DNA of 20,855 bases from Chara braunii (lineage: Eukaryota > Streptophyta > Charophyceae > Charales > Characeae): the NCBI GenBank assembly GCA_003427395.1, contig BFEA01000134.1, positions 506,103-526,957 on the forward strand, read 5' to 3'. Position numbers and translations under genes: made by a program. Shown piece after piece: positions 16,470 to 20,855 of the stretch; position 1 is the first letter of the stretch, and every line of letters starts with the position of its first letter. Under the pieces are notes generated by a model, which made no database searches, had not been told where the DNA came from, and saw only the letters and a list, made by a program, of their open reading frames with translations.

Positions 16470-16980
16470 CTAAGCACCTCCTGAAGCCCACAGCAGTTTA
16501 CCTGACGCTGAGACGGTATTGTTTTCAAAATTCACCACTGAGAGGCTGGAGAAGTCTGGCTGTGTAGCCGCCCGCTTCACCTTGGCTCTTGTGGAAGCGG
16601 TGTCTTGCCACATCGAACGGTCGTACCTTCGCCAATCTGCATGAGGCCACTCCCACCTTCGTTTCATACTTGTAGAGAGGAATTTTTTTTCTGGCTTCCA
16701 AAGTCCAGCCATACAGGGCTGGATCTAGTCTGTAGTCCGTGGCGGCATTATGCAAAAGTTCCCCTATACGTAGGCCCTTTGATTTTTTTTCCCAAACTCT
16801 TACTTCCACCAGGTGCAATGCTTGACAATAGGACTTCCTCCTTTTCAAAGGTAATTTCACTAAGTCTTCCCGTCCTCCCTTGTTTTCCCACCGGTCCCTC
16901 CATTGTTCCACCCTAGTGTCCTGGCCAAGTTTCAACTCGGGACTATCGAAGGCCTTAGTACCTTCAACTGACGTGGGCAT
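16470..16980 (-). pseudogene. Possible upstream part of the same LINE remnant
   Basis: Two overlapping minus-strand frames (16980-16525, 151 codons; 16712-16470, 80 codons) contain WRDRWENKGG, ALHLVEVRVWEKKSKGLRI and TQPDFSSLSVVNF. The Trp-rich composition and position, directly upstream of the zinc-knuckle part once the SINE and GAT repeat are removed, suggest the segment between RT and knuckle. I see no diagnostic motif. It could instead be unrelated decayed coding sequence. Confidence 0.35.
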
Positions 16981-17316
16981 CCAACTCCGATTCCTCCTTG
17001 ATCCACCCTTAGGCTATAGGTTAAGCGTGCCTCCTCTCGTCTGTTACTTCTTATCTTATAACTCCTCCTGCTGATTCCTTGAGACCAATTCATCACGCAT
17101 GAACCGACTCACGACGACGATAGAACGGCCACTGAGTAGGAAATACACCGACAAAGAGAAAGTATAAATAAATGAATTGCTGGACGCTTGCTTCAAGACG
17201 GAATGTTTCCCTCAGGATTGAACACGGGCGTGGCTGAAATCACGGAGGAGGACATTGCCAAGTTCATCCTCGACGTGGAAATTTCTGAACACAACGTCCA
17301 GAGTGGTTAACGAAGC
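16981..17316. other. Stretch with one small unassigned frame
   Basis: A plus-strand frame at 17176-17310 reads GVAEITEEDIAKFILDVEIS before a stop. Its acidic, hydrophobically spaced composition is more protein-like than the surrounding frames, but it has no ATG context, partner exon or recognised family. I regard it as unproven. The rest shows nothing. Confidence 0.25.
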
Positions 17317-17319
17317 AAT

Positions 17320-17441
17320 GGGCCTCGCTGCACTACTCTTGAAATGCACAAAAGACAAAAATCATGGCCGTGTATCTTTCCATGTTCTAGCGGAAGATTC
17401 ACTCTCGTTTTGCACATTTCGAGAGTAGTGCAGCGAGGCCC
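17320..17441. mobile_element. 122-bp TIR element (fold-back MITE)
   Basis: Left end GGGCCTCGCTGCACTACTC; the 34-bp terminal inverted repeats agree at 31 positions and extend through TTGAAATG to CAAAA. AAT flanks both sides (17317-17319 and 17442-17444), a 3-bp target duplication. The 54-base centre has no coding content. Confidence 0.85.
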
Positions 17442-17534
17442 AATGTCATGCCATAACGATATATGTTTTCTGAATGAATGACGTCGGTCACCAATTTGTC
17501 CTTGAACCCATCTTAAGCCCTCACCAATTTATTT

Positions 17535-17577
17535 ATTGTAATTATTGTTATTATTATTATTATTATTATTTATTTTT
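17535..17577. repeat. ATT microsatellite
   Basis: TTATTATTATTATTATTATT and related A/T words. It adjoins the left end of the next TIR element. Confidence 0.85.
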
Positions 17578-17591
17578 TGAAAAGAAGCCCC

Positions 17592-18083
17592 GGGACCAAG
17601 TCCCACTTGCAGCAGTTTAGTCCTCAGTTCGGGACCCTGTGTTTTGTGCGACACGTTTCCTGACCGCTGATTGACATTGATCGTAGGGCGAATGGTCGGT
17701 TATGTTTTTCTTCGAACGGAATGGATTGAATGTTGCTATGTAGCGGTTTCCCATTGGCTGTTATAGTCGGAATGAGCTCTTTCACTCGCAGGGAATGGTC
17801 CTCGTCCGTAGCCTGACCCCAGTCGGGCTAGACGCGGGGACCGTCCATCGTTTTGTATTTCCACAGAAACTAGAAGTTTTTCCTGACAATGCCGCTGCCA
17901 TACCCTTGGTTACCAGACTGACCGGCCTTTCATCATTACTGTCATTCAGCACGTTCAAATCCTGTTATTTTTTGCGATTTAACCCGCCGTTTGTCAACCA
18001 GCCGCACATTGCCACACGAAGTCACACAGTGTCGTGCAGTACTGGCTACGGGAACTAAACCGCTGCAAGTGGGACTTGGTCCC
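17592..18083. mobile_element. 492-bp TIR element
   Basis: Left GGGACCAAGTCCCACTTGC followed by AGC-GTTTAGT is mirrored at the right end (18083 back to about 18054) with one or two mismatches over about 29 bases. No clear target duplication is visible next to these ends. The ends resemble GGGCCATGTCCCACTTG of the 179-bp element. The interior frame of 87 codons is not recognisable. Confidence 0.7.
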
Positions 18084-18482
18084 CTGTTGTTGTGGAGGCC
18101 AGGTTCCAGTCACACGCCCCTGGTTGCTGCATCAGCCAGCCCTTGGTTGTCTAACATAGTGCTGCTCTCCAGCACTTGACATGCATTTGGCCGCTTTTTG
18201 GACCAGCTTCTTTTCGATGACTCCAACATTCTGAATGCCCATATAGAGTGCTGTGTAGTGCGGTGAGGCCCATAGTGCTGCTCTCCAGCAGCTGTCTTTG
18301 AAGCGTAGCTACAACATAGTGTGTACAAACTGAGTGCTGGCCCAGCTATGTACCACTGGGCCATGCAGATGTGCCACCAGACTTCATGTTAGGCCGTGAC
18401 GTCACTTGTGGTCTTTTTTTTTTTTTTTTTTTTTTTAAATAGGCGCAGGCTGCAGTCCTGATGCAGTCAGCTCAGCTGGACC
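18084..18482. repeat. Gene-free stretch with a 116-bp spaced direct repeat and an orphan TIR end
   Basis: CATAGTGCTGCTCTCCAGCA occurs at 18155-18174 and 18271-18290. Between them, GTGTAGTGCGGTGAGGCCC (to 18270) looks like the right end of a GGGCCTC-type element, but I cannot find its left partner. A T run of 24 lies at 18413-18436. No coding sequence. Confidence 0.55.
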
Positions 18483-18797
18483 TAAGGGCCTCGCTACACT
18501 ACTCCTGAAAATTATGGGCCTAAGGGCCTCCCCCACACTACTCCTGAAATTGGCCTTTTTTGGGGGACTGCAGAGTCACCACGCAACATCCTGAATTTTA
18601 TCTCTCAGATTGACTTCGGAAGATGTCAGAACGTGGCTCCCGAGAGTACTCCCGATATCTCTCCCTTTTTTTTGCTTTTTTTTTTTTTGAAACAGAGGAT
18701 TCCGGAGCATCGACTGCTCCCACTGAACACGTCCGGTCGTGGCAACCGTCATTTTGAGAGTTGGAGAGTGGCCTGTTAGAGAGTGCAGGGTGGAAAA

Positions 18798-19172
18798 AGG
18801 CCTAGTAGCTCAGTTGGTAAGGCACGCAAGTGGCATTCAGGAGGGGTCTTGGGTTCAATCCCCATTGGCCTCATGTACCTTCCTGGGCAAGCTTGGCGCC
18901 CGCCACCTAGAGATATGCCGTTGGTCCCCCTGAGTGGCATTGAGCAGAGACAGCTGATGTTCATAGGGGGAGGGGACCTGAGGGAAGGCACAGTGACTGG
19001 CCCATTGACGAAGCTCGGTCCTGAGGCTGACCCCTGGTCGTTATTGCCCACCTGCTGTAGCAGGTATCGCACCTGCTGGTGGGTGCAGCTCCCTCGTGTT
19101 CCCTTGTTGGAGGCTTGAGCACAGGTGTAGCTGGTAGGGGGTTCCCCGTAATACTATAATGACAACAAAAAA
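18798..19172 (+). mobile_element. tRNA-derived SINE
   Basis: The first 74 bases look like a tRNA gene. They have an acceptor-like pair AGGCCTA with TTGGCCT, an A box TAGCTCAGTTGG (18806-18817) and a B box GGTTCAATCCC (18852-18862), the two internal RNA polymerase III promoter elements at normal spacing. The anticodon arm does not pair, so this is not a working tRNA. A body of about 290 bases follows, with a short hairpin AGCAGGT-ATCGC-ACCTGCT near 19058. It probably ends at ACAACAAAAAAA (19161-19172). The longer A run at 19249-19286 could instead be its tail. Movement would need a LINE reverse transcriptase. Confidence 0.72.
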
Positions 19173-19221
19173 AGCCTGAAAGGCCGTCCTGTCCAGATTC
19201 GACAGGTAATTGGATTGGTTG

Positions 19222-19247
19222 GGATTTCACGTTCCGGAGCACTCCCG

Positions 19248-19287
<40 letters not shown>

Positions 19288-19325
19288 ATACTCTCGAACG
19301 GGATTTCATGTTCCGGAGCACTCCC
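19222..19325. repeat. 26-bp direct repeat bracketing a 40-base A run
   Basis: GGGATTTCACGTTCCGGAGC-ACTCCC (19222-19247) recurs at 19300-19325 with one change (CACG to CATG). Between them lie about 38 A and then CATACTCTCGAAC. This resembles a target duplication around a tail-only retro-insertion, but the extra 13 bases after the A run do not fit the simple model. Confidence 0.75.
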
Positions 19326-19701
19326 AATTCTCATTTTTGAACTAGGGAGTAGTAGGGAGTGGTGTGGCGAGGCCCTAAAATGGGAAGCCTGGTTCCCTGC
19401 GGTGTGTATGTGCATACCTGCTGATTCGGCAGTGCCACTCCTGAAAAGGACAAGTCACTGCAGGACGAACCAGGTCCACCACAGGTACAGACACAAAGTA
19501 TGTCAGGCCTTAAAACCATCAGGAACGTGCACTGGGAACAAGTTCTCCACTCGTCTGAACAGTCCGAACAGGCACCTGTGCCCGGCGTTCGGACATCATA
19601 AAAGTCCGAAACTGCACGTCCCAGACCAGACAAGTCCAGGAAGTTGCAGCCCTTGTGAGAACAGACAAGAACTCAGACTGAAACCCTGAAACTTCCACTG
19701 A

Positions 19702-20226
19702 AACCCAGACAAAATCCCCCATGAATGGGCGAAAGGTGTCATATCTCTCTTCTATAAAAAGGGGAATAAGAGGAAGGTTTGAAACTACTGTCCAATTTCA
19801 GTTCTAAATGTTGTTTATAAAATATTGGCTAAAGCCCCTGCTATTCGTCTCGCTGAAATACTTCCAAATTTGGTAGGATGGGAGCAGGGGGCCTTTGTCA
19901 AAGGTCATTCCATTTCTGAAAATATTTTGTCTACGTTCCTGCCGCTAGAAATAATTGGATCAGAGAAAAGGAAAGTGGCTGTGTTGCTGTTGGACATGGA
20001 AAAGGCCTACGATAAGGTCGGTTGGGCCTTTGTGTCCACTACCCTAGGTGGGGGCCTTAGTAGCCAAAATGGGCTTCGGTGGGGGCTTTTCGAACTGGAT
20101 CTGTATGCACAGGCGACTTCAGTGGTGATGATGAATGGCCACCTCTCAGAGGAATTTCAGCTGCCACGCTCTCTACGCCAAGGTTGTCCCTTGGTGCCTC
20201 TGCTATTTGCTCTACAGCTTGAAGTC
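19702..20226 (+). pseudogene. LINE reverse transcriptase fragment
   Basis: The frame reads IPHEWAKGVISLFYKKGNKR, a stop codon, then NYCPISVLNVVYKILAK, EQGAFVKGHSISENIL, LLDMEKAYDKV (RT motif A with the first catalytic Asp) and SLRQGCPLVPLLFAL (motif B region). These are the conserved opening blocks of a LINE RT. The Y/F-x-D-D motif C is missing because the frame runs into the poly(T) of the next unit at 20227. The TGA at 19780 lies where the family usually has a codon before NYRPIS. The 5' edge near 19699 is uncertain. The copy is dead. Confidence 0.88.
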
Positions 20227-20488
20227 CTTTTTTTTTCTTTTTTTTCCCCTTCTTTTTAAGTCCAGCATGGTGTTGTAGAGGCCAGTCACTGAGTACACTG
20301 ATCACCTGGAGCAGTAGGCCGTGGGTGTCCTGGAATATGAGACTTCAATTCCTACTCGACAATACAAGACACAATGAGTGCGAACCCACGGCCCACTGGG
20401 CCACTGCTCCAGGTGATCACTGTGCACTCAGTGACTGGCCTCTACAACACCATGGACCTTTTGAAAAAAAAAAAAAAAAAAAAAAAAA
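20227..20488. mobile_element. Inverted SINE-like pair with outward poly(T)/poly(A) tails
   Basis: The left part starts with a T-rich run (20227-20258). Its arm TGGTGTTGTAGAGGCCAGTC and the arm containing GATCACCTGGAGCAG-GGCC are mirrored on the right side, which ends in about 25 A (20464-20488). A related single unit with its own tail lies at 9055-9113. Read on the minus strand, TGGCCCAGTGGG followed by GGGTTCGCACTC recalls tRNA A and B boxes, but they are too close together. It lies between two LINE fragments. Confidence 0.65.
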
Positions 20489-20518
20489 CATAATAAGACA
20501 ATGAAAGGCCTAGTACAG

Positions 20519-20838
20519 CTTAGCCCCTCCCTCCACTGGAAAGGGGGTGCCTTAGCAAATAGACGGATGAATGTGTGAGTGACATGCAAACGCTGTGAGT
20601 GGTGCTGGGAGTCCTCTACCCATGTCTGGACTCACTGCCCGCTAGCCGATGACATCTGGCTCTGGTGGGGGCAGCTGTGGAAGGATCTGGTGGGAAATAA
20701 ATTTGAATGGTCAGACGACTGGATACTGTACGGTTCATTTCCTGCACCAGGTTTCAACTATACAGATAGCTGGGGCTACTTAGCCCTGGTGTCCAGATTC
20801 ATGATAATGCAGGAAATCTGGCGCACAAGAAATGTGGC
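20519..20838 (+). pseudogene. LINE ORF2 C-terminal zinc-knuckle fragment
   Basis: The frame reads LSPSLHWKGGALANRRMNV, a stop codon, then VTCKRCEWCWESSTHVWTHC, PLADDIWLWWGQLW and, at the end, EIWRTRNVAF. This is a C-x2-C-x8-H-x4-C knuckle with the following Trp-rich segment and the W-RN element. It is nearest to the antisense remnant at 15444-16202. If it belongs to the same copy as the RT fragment to the left, several hundred codons are missing between them. It is cut at 20839 by another T run. Confidence 0.82.
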
Positions 20839-20855
20839 TTTTTTTTTTTTTTTTT
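20839..20855. repeat. T run at the window edge
   Basis: Seventeen T interrupt LINE coding sequence. By analogy with 16203 and 20227 this is probably the tail of another antisense retroposed unit that continues outside the window. Confidence 0.5.

Larger units (their letters stand above)
18486..19375. mobile_element. 890-bp TIR element with duplicated left end
   Basis: Left end GGGCCTCGCTACACTACTCC, reversed right end GGGCCTCGCCACACCACTCC, flanked by TAA (18483-18485) and TAA (19376-19378). The left end is repeated 38 bases further on (18524, GGGCCTCCCCCACACTACTC), also preceded by TAA. It is related to the 122-bp element at 17320. It carries a tRNA-derived SINE and no transposase. Confidence 0.75.

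Noticed and set aside
18798-18871. Functional tRNA gene
   Set aside because: A and B boxes are good, but the anticodon arm does not fold, the T stem has a mismatch, and SINE-like sequence continues downstream.
1-20855. CRISPR array, prokaryotic operon or phage content
   Set aside because: Repeats here are tandem or inverted and irregular. Long homopolymers, LINEs, Helitron and U6 sequences mark nuclear eukaryotic DNA.

Overview
This window reads as repeat-dense nuclear DNA from a eukaryote. I find no host protein-coding gene that I can support. The best clue to lineage is a split retrocopy of U6 snRNA: its 3' end reads AAATTGAGAAATGGTCC, and its 5' end is the GTCC-TTCG-GGAC hairpin. Both are close to the U6 ends of land plants and their algal relatives and unlike animal U6. 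With the LINE, Helitron, hAT-like and SINE content, this points to the green lineage (a land plant or a streptophyte alga). I cannot name the species.

Layout. Positions 1-1037 hold nothing recognisable apart from a CGGTCC-rich patch. Positions 1038-3131 carry two copies of one element (A and B) set in TA microsatellites, with a 549-bp non-autonomous Helitron inserted in the TA tract between them. Positions 3243-5081 hold a fold-back element, a SINE-like fragment, a tandem repeat, a 600-bp hAT-like element (8-bp target duplication) containing a nearly perfect 148-bp palindrome, and a short A-tailed retro-insertion. Positions 5129-8202 are a nest: a U6 retrocopy split by a 140-bp TIR element, itself split by a 2.8-kb TIR element, which contains a 672-bp TIR element. 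Positions 8471-11907 hold two more small TIR elements of the same style, one interrupted. Positions 11964-13965 are an antisense LINE, truncated at its 5' end, with a 532-codon open frame. Positions 14020-18083 mix more TIR elements, a head-to-head SINE pair and a decayed antisense LINE interrupted by a SINE. Positions 18486-19375 are an 890-bp TIR element carrying a tRNA-derived SINE. Positions 19702-20838 are two fragments of a sense LINE (reverse transcriptase, then the C-terminal zinc knuckle) separated by a poly(T)/poly(A) inverted repeat.

How it fits together. LINEs of this type supply the reverse transcriptase that would explain the A-tailed material (U6 copy, SINEs, the 110-bp insertion). 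Separately, at least seven TIR elements share ends of the form GGGCC...CACTA and 3-bp target duplications. They look like a set of families moved by related transposases not encoded here. The nesting gives a relative chronology: U6 copy first, then the 140-bp element, then the 2.8-kb element, then the 672-bp element. All boundaries were read by eye; no alignment or database search was run.
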